Positions 1 through 10,213 of a DNA stretch of 64,000 nt are shown here, piece by piece. A model generated the notes under the pieces. It searched no databases. It worked only from the letters and a program-made list of their open reading frames with translations, and was not told the DNA's origin. Origin of the DNA: Epiperipatus broadwayi (Eukaryota; Onychophora; Udeonychophora; Euonychophora; Peripatidae); assembly GCA_028023455.1 (NCBI GenBank), contig JAQFVV010006271.1, positions 5,663,048 to 5,727,047 of the forward strand, in the 5' to 3' direction. The translations under genes were made by a program, and so were the position numbers. How positions within the stretch are numbered: the stretch's first letter is position 1; the number at the start of each line of letters is the position of its first letter.

Positions 1-589
1 TTGAATCCATAAGTAAACTTTTATGTAATAAATTAATTAAAGCATATTTATGAGTGCTAGTGTAAATAAGCTCCTGAGTCAATGAAACAAGCCCAAGGAA
101 GAGAGTCTATATTCGAACCATGAGCTACATTGTGCTGTATGAAGAAGGAAAGCTATGTGATGTAAAGGTTTCTAATTATGTGGGAGAAACTAGAAAGCCT
201 AGGTAGGGGTTTAAACTAGTATCATGAGGTATCCTTGTGTGTGCTGGTTGCGAGTACCTACAATATATTTAAATAGACACTTTAATTGATTTGAGCTGAT
301 TCACTGTATATGTTTTTGTGGGTCCTCTTTATGACCCTTCTTTGTCATCATATTAAGTTTTAAATTAATTATTATCTTGTTGTTTAATCTCATAAAGTTG
401 TTCATTTACAATTCCTACATACATGTTTGAAAAAAAAAAGAGTAGCAATTTTAATTGCAACAATTTTCTAATGTAACTTAGATATTCAATAAATATCTTT
501 TTGACTTTTCTTATGCCATTGTAATTCAAGCCAAATGCTTTGGAAAAGAGAAATAAGAAAAGCTTAAAATGAAACTATATACCCAATGT

Positions 590-689
590 AGTAAACTGAG
601 CATATTTTCAATATCTCCATAATGATATTATAATCACTGCTATGGTTATAATATATTTATAGAGATATTGAAAGCATGCTCAGCTTACT
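590..689. repeat. Short imperfect hairpin, MITE-like
   Basis: The first 33 or so bases (from AGTAAACTGAGCAT) recur as an imperfect reverse complement at the far end (ATGCTCAGCTTACT), around an AT-rich loop. This is the shape of a small foldback or MITE relic. No target duplication is evident, so it could also be a chance inverted repeat. Confidence 0.45.
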
Positions 690-849
690 CTATTAAGCCT
701 ATAATTCTAGTTTACAAAAAGTTTAACTTGAATAACTTAGATATTGTTTTTTGTTAATATTATTTTATCATTATTTTTCATATATTTTTTTTTTTTTTTA
801 GTATTTTATCATTATTAGTTGTTATCATCCTATTATTTGCAAAAAAAAA

Positions 850-1507
850 TAAGGACATATATCTCTGGGGCTAAACAATAAACTGCTAATTCTCAGATTC
901 AAAACATGGTTTTTGGAATCCAAACATATAGATTTTCTCCTGAAACTAAATCTCTCCTCCCTACCCACAAGCCACTTCCTGGTCTATAGGAGAGGTTTTG
1001 CCAATCTCAACTCACAGTGTCAGCTTTGCTCAATAGCTGATGAAACCATTACCCATCATGACTGCCCATTCCTTAACCCACTCAGAATTTTCATCCACCA
1101 AAAAGTTTCAATAGACTATAGAAACACGCTTTGCATTCAAAACGTCATCAAAACAGACATATTTTTGATCATCAGAACATCCATTTCCCTCATTTTTGCA
1201 GTCTGGCTCACCAGGTGCAAGTACATCTTTGGACAGGCAAATAACAATGTCAGTGATACCTTTTTAAAACTATTAAGAAGTACTCGTGTTAGAGACCGGC
1301 TTCTTGCACCAGACTGGCTACACATTGAATCCTGGGCTAGCGTAGACCTAGTCTAGTAAGAATTTGCAACCCTAGATCTTCAGTTACCAGCATCAGGCCA
1401 TCTGGCAGAAATCTAATTAGCAGAAGATTGGAGACCAAAGATTGATTTGTCATTGTATTCATTTTTGATTTAGTTAATAAAATTCTTTTTTTGAAAAAAA
1501 AAAAAAA
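850..1507 (+). pseudogene. 5'-truncated LINE, C-terminal end of ORF2 with poly-A tail
   Basis: A reading frame is open from about 856 to 1356 and matches the extreme C-terminus of a non-LTR retrotransposon ORF2. It has a W-F-L-E block, then NLSSLPTSHF-x2-YRR, then a zinc-finger-like run (CQLC, followed by H and C residues as DETITHHDC), then a WLTRCKYIF block. The same blocks appear in the same order in the remnants near 8.3 kb and 26.9 kb, so the three belong to one LINE family. After the stop comes a 3' UTR with an AATAAA signal near 1478 and a poly-A run at 1494-1507, which fixes the strand and the 3' end. Everything upstream (endonuclease, reverse transcriptase) is absent, as is usual for incomplete target-primed insertion. 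The frame is unbroken, so this copy may be younger than the other two. I found no clear target-site duplication. Confidence 0.8.
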
Positions 1508-1739
1508 ACTTATAGTATTAAATAAAATTTAGAAAGTAATTAAATAGTTTATCGTCTCCAAGTTCATAAAAAGTTTGAATATTAGAAATGACATGCAAAA
1601 AAATTCTCACTTGTATTGCTTTATATTTAATTTTTCTTTCTTTAAATTTTTTTGTTAAATTAAGACAAATCGAGCAAAAATAAAATTTCCAGTCAATTTA
1701 GTTTTTCTAAATCGGTTAATTCATTAAGCTGCTACATAG

Positions 1740-1752
1740 AAGTTAAATAAAT
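1740..1752. repeat. Candidate target-site duplication, left
   Basis: AAGTTAAATAAAT is repeated exactly at 3013-3025 on the far side of the palindromic element. Thirteen matching bases is suggestive, but the sequence is AT-rich and the right copy lies 46 bp outside the end of the inverted repeat. Confidence 0.45.
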
Positions 1753-1819
1753 TTGCACTATAAATTCATCAATACTCCTTCAACACTTTAAGCAAATAAC
1801 TTTATTTATATATTTTACA

Positions 1820-1848
1820 GTTTCGACTGTACTAGCAGTCTTCATCAG
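1820..1848 (-). ncRNA. Hammerhead-like ribozyme core, left arm
   Basis: On the minus strand this reads CTGATGA, an extra A, stem II GACTG/CAGTC and then GAAAC. The following TGTA could supply a GTA cleavage triplet after a minimal stem III. Stem I (TGTAGTT against AAATATA) pairs only with one mismatch and a wobble. The core is convincing; self-cleavage is not shown. Confidence 0.45.
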
Positions 1849-2870
1849 AACTACAACATAAAAAATTAGACAAATATTATATCAATAGAACCAAAATTAT
1901 TATTCTTCATATTTCCATATAAAAGTAAAATAAAACAAAATAATATAAAGCAAAAACAACTCAATCCAACCCTTTCAACCAAAATCCTCCCAAATCTTTC
2001 AAAAACCCAACACATAAAAATTAAACTACAAAAAATATAATATTAAAATATATATATAATAATAATAACAAACTAATAATAAAAAATAACAATAAAAAAA
2101 AATAACAAAACATTTTAAAATCATTTTTAAATTATTCTTCAAATTGACAAACAAATAAATGTATTAAAACAATTCAAATTTTATCATCAAACCATTAAAA
2201 ACAAAACCCTTGGAACCCATTAAACCAATAATCTAAAATTTAATATCAAAAATTATCATTTTTATCATAACCAATTACATATATAAGACCAAAAACCCAA
2301 ATACCCAAAAAACAAAAATTAAAATTAAAAAATAAACTTAAAAATAAAAATAAAAATAAAAAATTAAAAAATAAAAATTTTTGTTTTTTGGGTATTTGGG
2401 TTTTTGGTCTTATATATGTAATTAGTTATGATAAAAATGATAATTTTTGATATTAAATTTTAGATTATTGGTTTAATGGGTTTTAAGGGTTTTGTTTTTA
2501 ATGGTTTGATGATAAAATTTGAATTGTTTTAATACATTTATTTGTTTGTCAATTTGAAGAATAATTTAAAAATGATTTTAAAATGTTTTGTTATTTTTTA
2601 TTTTTATTGTTATTTTTTATTTTTATTGTTATTTTTTATTATTAGTTTGTTATTATTATTATATATATATTTTAATATTATATTTTTTGTAGTTTAATTT
2701 TTATGTGTTGGGTTTTTGAAAGATTTGGGAGGATTTTGGTTGAAAGGGTTTGGATTGAGTTGTTTTTGCTTTATATTATTTTGTTTTATTTTACTTTTAT
2801 ATGGAAATATGAAGAATAATAATTTTGGTTGTATTGATATAATATTTGTCTAATTTTTTATGTTGTAGTT

Positions 2871-2899
2871 CTGATGAAGACTGCTAGTACAGTCGAAAC
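2871..2899 (+). ncRNA. Hammerhead-like ribozyme core, right arm
   Basis: This is the mirror copy of the core at 1820-1848: CTGATGA, A, GACTG-loop-CAGTC, GAAAC, then TGTA. Both arms therefore keep the motif facing outward. Stem III would be a single A-U pair or two pairs across a one-base loop, which may need dimerisation to be active, so the ribozyme assignment is tentative. Confidence 0.45.
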
Positions 2900-3012
2900 T
2901 GTAAAATATATAAATAAAGTTATTTGCTTAAAGTGTTGAAGGAGTATTGATGAATTTATAGTGCAATAAAAAAAGAAGCAAAATATAGAGGGAGAAAGAA
3001 GAAATGGACAAA

Positions 3013-3025
3013 AAGTTAAATAAAT
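3013..3025. repeat. Candidate target-site duplication, right
   Basis: This is an exact copy of the 13-mer at 1740-1752. If it is a true duplication, the element includes about 46 bp of extra A/G-rich sequence beyond its right arm. Confidence 0.45.
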
Positions 3026-3369
3026 CATTAATAAGTTTTTACACAAAAGAGCATGCTTTAAAGAAGTTAATTTTAATTTCAAATGCAAAAGTATTTTTGC
3101 AGTATTCAAGGTCAAGGTATAAACATATATAATGTATAATGAATATGTAAATAATAATAATTGTATAAAAATAACGAATATGTAAAAGTAATAATAATTC
3201 TATAAACACAGAATAAGAGTAATAATTGTAATGTATAATAAATATGTAAAATAACTATAGTAATTAAGAATAACGATTGTGTAAAATTACAATGTTATTA
3301 AATCATAGAAAGTTGTATAATAATAGAAAGCCCAGCTGACCTTATAGGGTCAGAAAACTATGTAAAATA

Positions 3370-3379
3370 CCATATATGG
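3370..3379. promoter_or_regulatory. CArG-type box
   Basis: CCATATATGG fits the CC(A/T)6GG serum-response-factor/MADS consensus. A second copy lies at 3427-3436, 57 bp away. Both are upstream of a TATA box, which supports a transcriptional role. Confidence 0.35.
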
Positions 3380-3426
3380 TGAGAATCGTAAAATACTGTG
3401 TGTATGTGAAAACGTAAGTGAAAACA

Positions 3427-3436
3427 CCATATATGG
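3427..3436. promoter_or_regulatory. CArG-type box, second copy
   Basis: An identical CCATATATGG palindrome, 35 bp upstream of the TATA-like sequence at 3472. Recurrence at this spacing is unlikely to be composition alone, though the window is AT-rich. Confidence 0.35.
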
Positions 3437-3471
3437 TTAGGAATGTGAAAGACTCCAGAAGTCTTGAGGGG

Positions 3472-3478
3472 TATATAA
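3472..3478 (+). promoter_or_regulatory. TATA box of the putative LTR
   Basis: TATATAA sits between G-rich and C-rich runs (GAGGGG before, CCCCC after), a classical TATA context. Transcription would be expected to start near 3500. Confidence 0.35.
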
Positions 3479-3883
3479 ACCCCCAAAACTAAACTAATTG
3501 TTCGGATGTTCTGAGTTTTAATTATGAGTCAGAGACTCCTGCCTCTGTAAGTCGAAAGCAGGACTAGGGTATTTTATGCAGGTCACCACGACCTTTTATT
3601 ATTTTATTACGCCTTATAATAGGCTATATATATAGTTAAAATTATCCGTATTAAACTATAATCTTACCATCTCAATTCTGCCTTTGTCCATTTATTTACT
3701 TGCGGGTCATAAGACACTGCAATTTTCCATTTTTATTATCAGAAATGTGTATATTGTATTAATTATGACATATAGTTTTTGTACTTCTATATATATATAT
3801 GGTAAGATATCATCTATATTTATATAAATATAAAAATGTGTTTGTGTTTTAAATGTTTAATTTATGTAGATTTATATTTAATG

Positions 3884-3957
3884 TAATAATCGATCTAAAT
3901 AATATTGAAACAAACAACTAATTATATTTGTTTCAATCTTATTTAGATTGATTATTA
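3884..3957. repeat. 74-bp palindrome
   Basis: TAATAATCGATCTAAATAA... is mirrored by ...TTATTTAGATTGATTATTA, with an inner TTGAAACAAA/TTTGTTTCAA pair and a roughly 14-bp loop. The hairpin is strong with few mismatches. It may be a tiny MITE or a structured site. Confidence 0.5.
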
Positions 3958-5162
3958 TATAAAGTATATATCTATAACAACATTGTAATTTCTATACTGA
4001 ATATTTGACCTTTATATGCATATAGATTTATTAAAACGGGCAAAAACTCATTATACGTATTGCCACACTGCAAACTATAATCAAGCATAATAAATAGTGA
4101 TCATGTGATGTTTATATAGATTTATGTTGATCATACTATAAAGGATTGTAAAGAAACAAAATATATTTTATCATTAACCAATATCTTCCACTGAGAGATA
4201 AAATTTAGCAGACCTGGAGGTTTTGCTGTAGTTATATTTGGAATATTTTCATAATTTAATTAAATTATTACTTTTAGAAAAAAATAATTTTTACATTTTT
4301 CTAAATTAATATATATCTAAACACATAAGAAATGTTTGATGGCGAAATCATAAGAACATTGGGCACAAATAAAAAAATAAAAAGCTGCGCTTATGGTAAT
4401 AGCAAATAACTCATTAATCAACTTGATGTGGTGATTCATAATGTTTGGAAATCACTGATTAATTTTATTTTAAGTATTAAAAATTAGAAAAATCAGGATC
4501 CTCATATATATAATTTCTACTCACTAAAACAAACTCTTATTGATCAGATTTCATAAGACGTTCAAGCGCCAAAACTGGAAGTGAAAGACCACAGGGTTTC
4601 TATTCACTGTTGCTTTTGAGATAATATTATTTTAAAATCTGTATTCAAAATTGAAAAATTATTGTTTTAATTCCCAATTTTTGTATTGAGGCATAACATT
4701 TAACAATTCATCTAAACAATGGAAATATTCTAATTTATAGCTATAAGTAAAGTGATGTCATCAAAACAACAACAAAATATTCAATACTTAGGCCTAAATA
4801 GATGGCTTATAAATAATGTGATGTAAGATGAAATAAATACAAAAATATATTCAAAATAAACAGGAATTATTTTTTCTTAAATTATATTTTATAGATAGTT
4901 AGTAAAATTAAAAATTTGTAATGAAACCTTTGCCAAGAATTATTATTATTATTTCTACTATATTACTATTACTAGCACTATTATTAAAATTTAAGGTAAA
5001 TATCAATACTACCATATTAATTCAGTGATGTTCAGAATTTTATTACAATATTTTCCTGAAATCATATTTTATTTTTCATTAGCCAAGTTTAAAGGAAGAT
5101 TAATTTTATGGTAACCTATAGATAATAATTTACTTAAATGCATGATTAGTATTAATTATTTC
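3958..5162. other. AT-rich non-coding interval
   Basis: No gene is seen. ATAGTGATCATGTGATGTTTA at 4094-4114 matches the terminal sequence of the ribozyme-bearing elements at 10.2 and 15.9 kb, so a short relic of that family may lie near 4.05-4.12 kb. Confidence 0.5.
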
Positions 5163-5174
5163 AACTAATGTTAT
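5163..5174. repeat. SINE target-site duplication, left
   Basis: AACTAATGTTAT is repeated exactly at 5282-5293 immediately beyond the SINE head, a 12-bp duplication typical of target-primed insertion. Confidence 0.7.
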
Positions 5175-5281
5175 ATATTTTTTTCTCATAATGTCATATT
5201 ATCAACCGAAGCGAATCCTCTACCGCGGGACAACTGCTTGTAAAGTACCTGTCGCCGACCTTTCGACCACCAATGCTTGAC
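5175..5281 (-). mobile_element. tRNA-derived SINE, copy 1
   Basis: The minus strand begins GTCAAGCATTGGTGGTCGAAAGG, continues with a tRNA-like anticodon arm (TACTTTACAAGCAGT) and a T-arm-like GGATTCGCTTCGG, and ends ATGACATTATGAGAAAAA. This matches the other five copies in the window (GTCAA head, TGACATATGGAAAA tail). It is flanked by 12-bp duplications. It is a non-coding parasite moved by a LINE machinery, not a working tRNA gene. Confidence 0.75.
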
Positions 5282-5293
5282 AACTAATGTTAT
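5282..5293. repeat. SINE target-site duplication, right
   Basis: This is the second copy of the 12-mer found at 5163-5174. Confidence 0.7.
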
Positions 5294-6830
5294 TTTCATG
5301 TATAAACTTTATATATATATATATCAGTATTTATTTATTAATTCCACTCCGATTTATTTTTATTTAGAATTTATTTTAATTGGTGAATAATTAATTAAAA
5401 AAAAAAAGAACTATCACCAATTTCACAACGAAATTTGTTATACTGATTATTTATATATCTCCTATTTAATTTTAATGATTCTCATTAATTTTTTTATGCT
5501 TTTGGACCTATTCATATATAATTTTTCTCCCAAGTTATTTACAGTTTGCCTCTGCACCGACATATTGTATGTTATCTACAGTGTTGTTGTTTTTTTTTTT
5601 GCAAATTTTTACATTCTTCATTGTAAGGGTAGATATATGAATATATACATTGTCATCTTCGCTATTGCATTAAGCCATCGTATATACGAGTCATAAATAG
5701 ATAAAATATTTTTTATTCAGAAATAGTAGGTATTTTTTTTTAAGTTTTATATAATACACTGAAGAGTTTTCAGATTATTCTCAAAGATGTTAAATTTGCC
5801 TTAGGTTTCATTTTTGTAAACTTTATGTCCATTAAAAATGACAAACTGCAATATAAAAAAAAATTAACTGTAGTGACATCTTTCTTCAATTATGTAATCT
5901 CAATGAAAACAAAGTAAATTAAATGACCATCAAATGTCCAAAAATCCTGATGAAATATTTGCCAATATATTGTTATTTGAATATTTTAAATATACATACA
6001 TTTATATATTTATAATAGACTTTAAGTTTTTGTCACCGGAATAGTGAACTCCTCTATGGATTGCTCAAGCAATAAAGTTTAATAGTAATTTATTTTCATA
6101 ACTCAAAAGTAGTTTTCAATTAATATAAATTTATTTAAATAGCAATTATATGTAATCTCTGAATTCAAGTTTTCAGTAGGTTCAGTCATAAATATTAAAT
6201 ATAAATTACAAATATTATGAGTAGTGTCTATATGGAATAAAAAGAGCCTCGCCACTTTTGTGCCTTTTTTAATAATTATAGTTATGAGTATGATTACTAG
6301 TTAGTCTACAGCATCCTCAGCATACTATGTCGATGTATTTAACATTTTTATATTGCAGTTTTGAACAAGCTTTTCTTAGTATACGTGTTATATGTATTAT
6401 TTTCATCGAATTACATTTTTTCTAGTAAAGTTTAAAGCTATTGGAATTCCAATATATATTTACACAAATATTAAATAAATAATAAAGTTGCAAATACCAT
6501 AGGTCCTAATGCTTAGCAAAATAATAATGTAGGCAGTCATGGCTTTCAATATTGGCCTATGCCTACATTGTAATTGTAAGAGGCTAGTGTTTTCCATTCT
6601 CTGCTTCTTTTTCTATGAGTAACTTCTTTACAATGACTGTTTTCCAAATTCATTGACTATTCTACATGGACTTCAGAAACATCCTTGAAGACAAAGGCTG
6701 AATCAAAGATGTTCATTTGCGCATTCATATCTTTTTTTGTATTTACACATTTAATTCTCTGGAATTCGTGCTAATTAAGAGAAGCTTATTTTCTAATTTA
6801 ATTTAAATCAGAAGCGTCTCCATTTTTTTT
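5294..6830. other. AT-rich non-coding interval
   Basis: No gene is supported. A 73-codon frame at 5475-5696 has no recognisable domain and AT-driven composition. A small inverted repeat (AATGTAGGCA...TGCCTACATT) lies near 6526-6571. Confidence 0.5.
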
Positions 6831-6929
6831 AGTCAAGGGTTGGTGGTTTAACGGTTAGCATAGCTGCCTTCCAAGCAGCTGGCCCGGGTTTGCTTCCCGG
6901 TGATCGCATTTGACATATGGAAAAAAAAA
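6831..6929 (+). mobile_element. tRNA-Gly-like SINE, copy 2
   Basis: After AGTCAA comes a 72-base tRNA-like sequence (6837-6908). It has an A-box-like GGTTAGCATAG stretch, an anticodon loop CTTCCAA (TCC, glycine type) and a GGGTTTGCTTCCC T arm. It then ends TTTGACATATGG plus poly-A. The acceptor stem has several mismatches (GGGTTGG against TGATCGC), so a functional tRNA is unlikely. This copy keeps the full T arm that some others have lost. Confidence 0.75.
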
Positions 6930-7999
6930 GAAAATAAGGTTTTGTTAATTTATTAATACATAATAATAGGATATTTGTTAATTCTTGATATAGAAGATTT
7001 AAAATAGAAATCGTGTATACAAATTAATCAAAACTTATTTATGTTTGGCATTGTTTTTAATAAAATCTTTCTAAAATTAGAACTGACATTTATTATTAAT
7101 AAATTACAGCACACGACTAATTATAGTAAATCTATGTTTTTATTAGTTTGTAACTGCAGGAATGCACCTAGACTGTTTGCCACCTGGTGAAAAAAAAAGG
7201 AAATTTTTCAACCTTATGATTTTTTAAATTAGATATTTATATGGGAGTGGTTATGACCAAACCATAAATATTCCAAACATGTAAAATAACTCAAACATCT
7301 GGACATGTATAGTAGAGCTATGTTAACTGCATATAGCAAAATACAATAGTCATAATTTCCATTAACTCAAAAGTTTTAAGCAGGGCTCGTGGTACAGGGC
7401 TATATTAACAATCCATGAGAACAAATAGAAATAAATGCTGATTAATACATTTAAACCATTTTTTGATAATAAATTATAGTTAATCCAAATCATATAGAAT
7501 ACCAACAATAAAGTATAAATTATTACTGGCATTAAAATAAATTCTCATTATTCAACACTCCATTTTTCTTTGATACTATTGCACTTAAATAAAATAGGGT
7601 TATAAACAGTTTCAGATATTTTCAGTATTGATATAATTTTAAATCACTTCTAAAAGCAGGTGCATAATGACTTGAATTTTAGATTATAAATGTCTATGCA
7701 CACACATGTTCATGCACTAATAAATACTATTCTAGTAATCATAAAATTTATTTATGTTTTAAAGGCATTTATTGTTCTGTAAGAATCTATTACAACAGGT
7801 TTAAATAACACCAGTTTTGATCATAAGGAAGAAACTATGACAAATTACAGATTAAAAAAAGTTATTTTATATTATTGACTTATACAACTTTATTTATATA
7901 AAAATGGTTTTAAAGTTTATTAAGGATGAAAGAAAAAAATAATAAAAATATAGAAAAATTCTAAATCATGAAGATTTATCATTGTCGCATTCATTTTTA
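6930..7999. other. AT-rich non-coding interval
   Basis: I see no gene, repeat family or structured RNA in this stretch. Confidence 0.5.
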
Positions 8000-9130
8000 G
8001 AGAATGGTTTATCTTATTATGGTTTCAGATGTTGTTGCACTAAATACCAAGTGTATTCAAACATTGTGTGGGATAATAGTTTATTTCTTTAAAAGTTTCC
8101 AGTTTATTCCAGAAGGTGTACGGTGGTCTTCTGGATTGCAATCAGGAGTACAGGGGGCTCTTTTGGGATTGAAATCATACACAAATTTGCATCTGGTACA
8201 ACAGAGAGCATATAACACGAATGTGATAGCATGAATGTTTGCAAAAATTCCTTGTTTGAATTCCTGGAATAGGGTATTACTATTATATTTGGTGTAGTTA
8301 AAACGTTTTGGTATTGCTTTGAATGTATTCTCAAGGCTCTCACATTCAAAGGAAAGATGATATTGAGTTTCAGAATCTATGGAAATGGCTGCATTGTTCA
8401 TCAACATTCTTATAATGTCTTCTGTGCCTATAAAGGTGAAGTGTAGGTAGGGATTCTACATTTATTTTAAAGGAAATCCAAGTACTTAGGTTCAAGCGAC
8501 CAGAATTTAAATTTTTTAATTAGTTGTTTGTTGTTTATATTAAGTATTGGTTTCTTTTCATGATTTTAGATAGGGATTTGAATAAGGGTAAATATTTACC
8601 AATATTTGTATTTTGTACTGGAGGGGAGATTAAAGTTACGAATTGTGTGAAGTGGTACAATGAGATTTTCCCAGAATTTGAATAGTGGTAGTGGTTTGAT
8701 AGGTGGCAGAATTTTTAATGTGTGTTATATATGGGAATAATTTATTACATGAAATGAAGAGATTTACTGTTTTTTGTATTTTGAATGTATTTTTCATATG
8801 TAATCCAAGGCTATTGAGATTTAGTGGTAGTTGCTGCATGATTTCCCCAAACTAGCTTTTTTAATTAAGAATATATTTTCGCAATAAAAGCTTTTCCATA
8901 TATTATTATTGGTGAAAAATATTAAATTTTTGTTATAATGAGAAGGTTGAACAGAAAAGTTTTTAAATAGAAAGATAGATATAATTTAGAAAGTGATTTT
9001 ACTAGGATTTCACTCTTGTCATAAAGTTTTTGTTGTATTAGGCTTTGCATTGCTAAATTACTTAGATGGAATGGAAATCCAAGGAAGGGAGTTGGATTTC
9101 TTTTGAAGTGCTGCTTATGTTGAATGTGAG
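8000..9130 (-). pseudogene. Decayed LINE ORF2 C-terminal region
   Basis: The clearest part is 8081-8470 on the minus strand. It reads NVESLPTLHF, then DSETQYHLSFEC, then FVLYALCCTRCKFVYDF, matching block for block the LINE tails at 0.9-1.36 kb and 26.7-27.2 kb. The first zinc-finger cysteines are no longer visible, and a frame change separates it from weaker similarity at 8636-8839. A further stretch near 9050-9130 reads TSKEIQLPSLDFHS on the minus strand and could be an earlier part of the same ORF2. The whole is a relic; its 3' boundary near 8.0 kb is uncertain and no poly-A tail survives. Confidence 0.6.
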
Positions 9131-9981
9131 GAAACTCTCAATTCAAGAGTAAAAAAAACCCAATATATTATATTTTGATATGCCATAGACATTTTCTGTT
9201 TTATTTAAATTATTATACATACATAACTTTTTTATTAATTCATTTTAATGTAATAAATTATTAAATTTCAATCTATATTTTGCTGTTTTCTGTCGATTAA
9301 TATTAAAGTTAAAATTTCAGATGTTTATATTTATTCATTTTGGCATTGTTAATTATTAGTGAATTTTAATTTTTTTTGTAAGGCCACAGCTAAACTTTAC
9401 TTCGTAAAACATAATATTATATTGAAGTTTAGCACAATAACTTATAGAGACAATTACATATTACTGCAGATAAAATACTTATTGAAGTTATATATGACAC
9501 TTTTGTTTTAATATATAAATACTCTAATCTTCTCAGCCAATTAACTTTGTACTGTCTTGAAACGTTATTAATAAAAAAATCTGAATAGTTAAAATTCTGC
9601 TTATTGTCAACATGCAATCTCAAATCACTAACAAAATAATTTAAATCTAAAGCTACTATAATTATTAAATGTAATGTCAATACTATTTTAAATTTAAAAA
9701 ATGCTTCCATAATACAGCTATAGAATGTCAAGTCTGGAGTTAATAACCATAGATCAATTCCAATTCTGGAATTGCTTCTTTTCTCATATAACTATCTTTC
9801 CTGTTGTATAAATAAGATTTTTTTTCAAAATACAAGAATTCTCCATTTATTGAGAAAAAATATATCAAATGTTTAAAAAAAATTAAATCAATAAATGTGT
9901 ATAAATGCAAAGATCTATATGTAGATTTAAATTATCCTTATTTGTATGATTTATTTACATTCTATGATAAAATAATATAAG
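9131..9981. other. AT-rich non-coding interval
   Basis: A 100-codon minus-strand frame at 9429-9731 shows no domain and resembles random AT-rich sequence. Nothing else is seen. Confidence 0.45.
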
Positions 9982-9989
9982 TAGAATAA

Positions 9990-10205
9990 TATATAAACAA
10001 GGCAAAACTCTCTCCATACAGTAGTGCACCCTGTGCCAAACAGAGTAATCAATGGATGCCAGAAGGCTTGTGCATAAAATCCCTATCTAGTGCCTACTCA
10101 TCCAATATCCCCAGACTAATTTGTGGCACTACTGTATGGAGAGAGTTTTGCCTTGTTTATAAACAATTATGTGCTAGTATGAGATGGTGATCATGTGATG
10201 CTTAA
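9990..10205. mobile_element. Short relative of the ribozyme-bearing element, core deleted
   Basis: TATAAACAAGGCAAAACTC...CAGTAGTGC at the left is repeated inverted at 10126-10165. Between them lies sequence shared with the 14.5-16.0 kb element (caatggatgccagaaggctt, the GTGCATAAAATCCC run, ccaatatccccagact). It ends with the family terminus GTGATCATGTGATG. The CTGATGA-stem II-GAAAC part is missing, so no ribozyme is possible here. TAGAATAA occurs on both flanks (9982-9989 and 10206-10213) and may be an 8-bp target duplication. Confidence 0.6.
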
Positions 10206-10213
10206 TAGAATAA

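Larger units (their letters stand above)
1754..2966. mobile_element. 1.2-kb near-perfect palindromic element (inverted dimer) with hammerhead-like cores
   Basis: TTGCACTATAAATTCATC at 1754 and its reverse complement ending at 2966 bound two arms of about 600 bp that are near-perfect complements by eye. The differences include single substitutions and one extra 17-18 bp tandem unit in the right arm near 2600-2635. The centre is an A-rich/T-rich junction near 2310-2376. Each arm carries, about 70 bp from its outer end, a CTGATGA-hairpin-GAAAC core followed by an AATAAA-like signal. There is no coding capacity. I read it as two copies of one unit joined head to head. A possible 13-bp target duplication flanks it at 1740-1752 and 3013-3025. 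The high arm identity implies a recent origin or gene conversion. Confidence 0.75.
3314..3716 (+). mobile_element. Possible solo LTR
   Basis: A roughly 400-bp block is less AT-rich than its surroundings and is organised like a retrotransposon LTR. It starts TGTATAATAA and ends GGGTCATAAGACA (TG...CA termini). It has paired CCATATATGG boxes, a GTATATAAAC TATA box, a roughly 150-bp putative leader and AT-rich poly-A-signal-like sequence. No second copy or internal region is present, so it would be a solo LTR. The boundaries are guesses and no target duplication is visible. An orphan promoter is the alternative. Confidence 0.35.

Noticed and set aside
5948-5955. Additional CTGATGA hammerhead start
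   Set aside because: No stem II hairpin or GAAA follows it.
6837-6908. Functional tRNA-Gly gene
   Set aside because: Several acceptor-stem mismatches and the shared SINE leader and poly-A tail show it is a SINE head.
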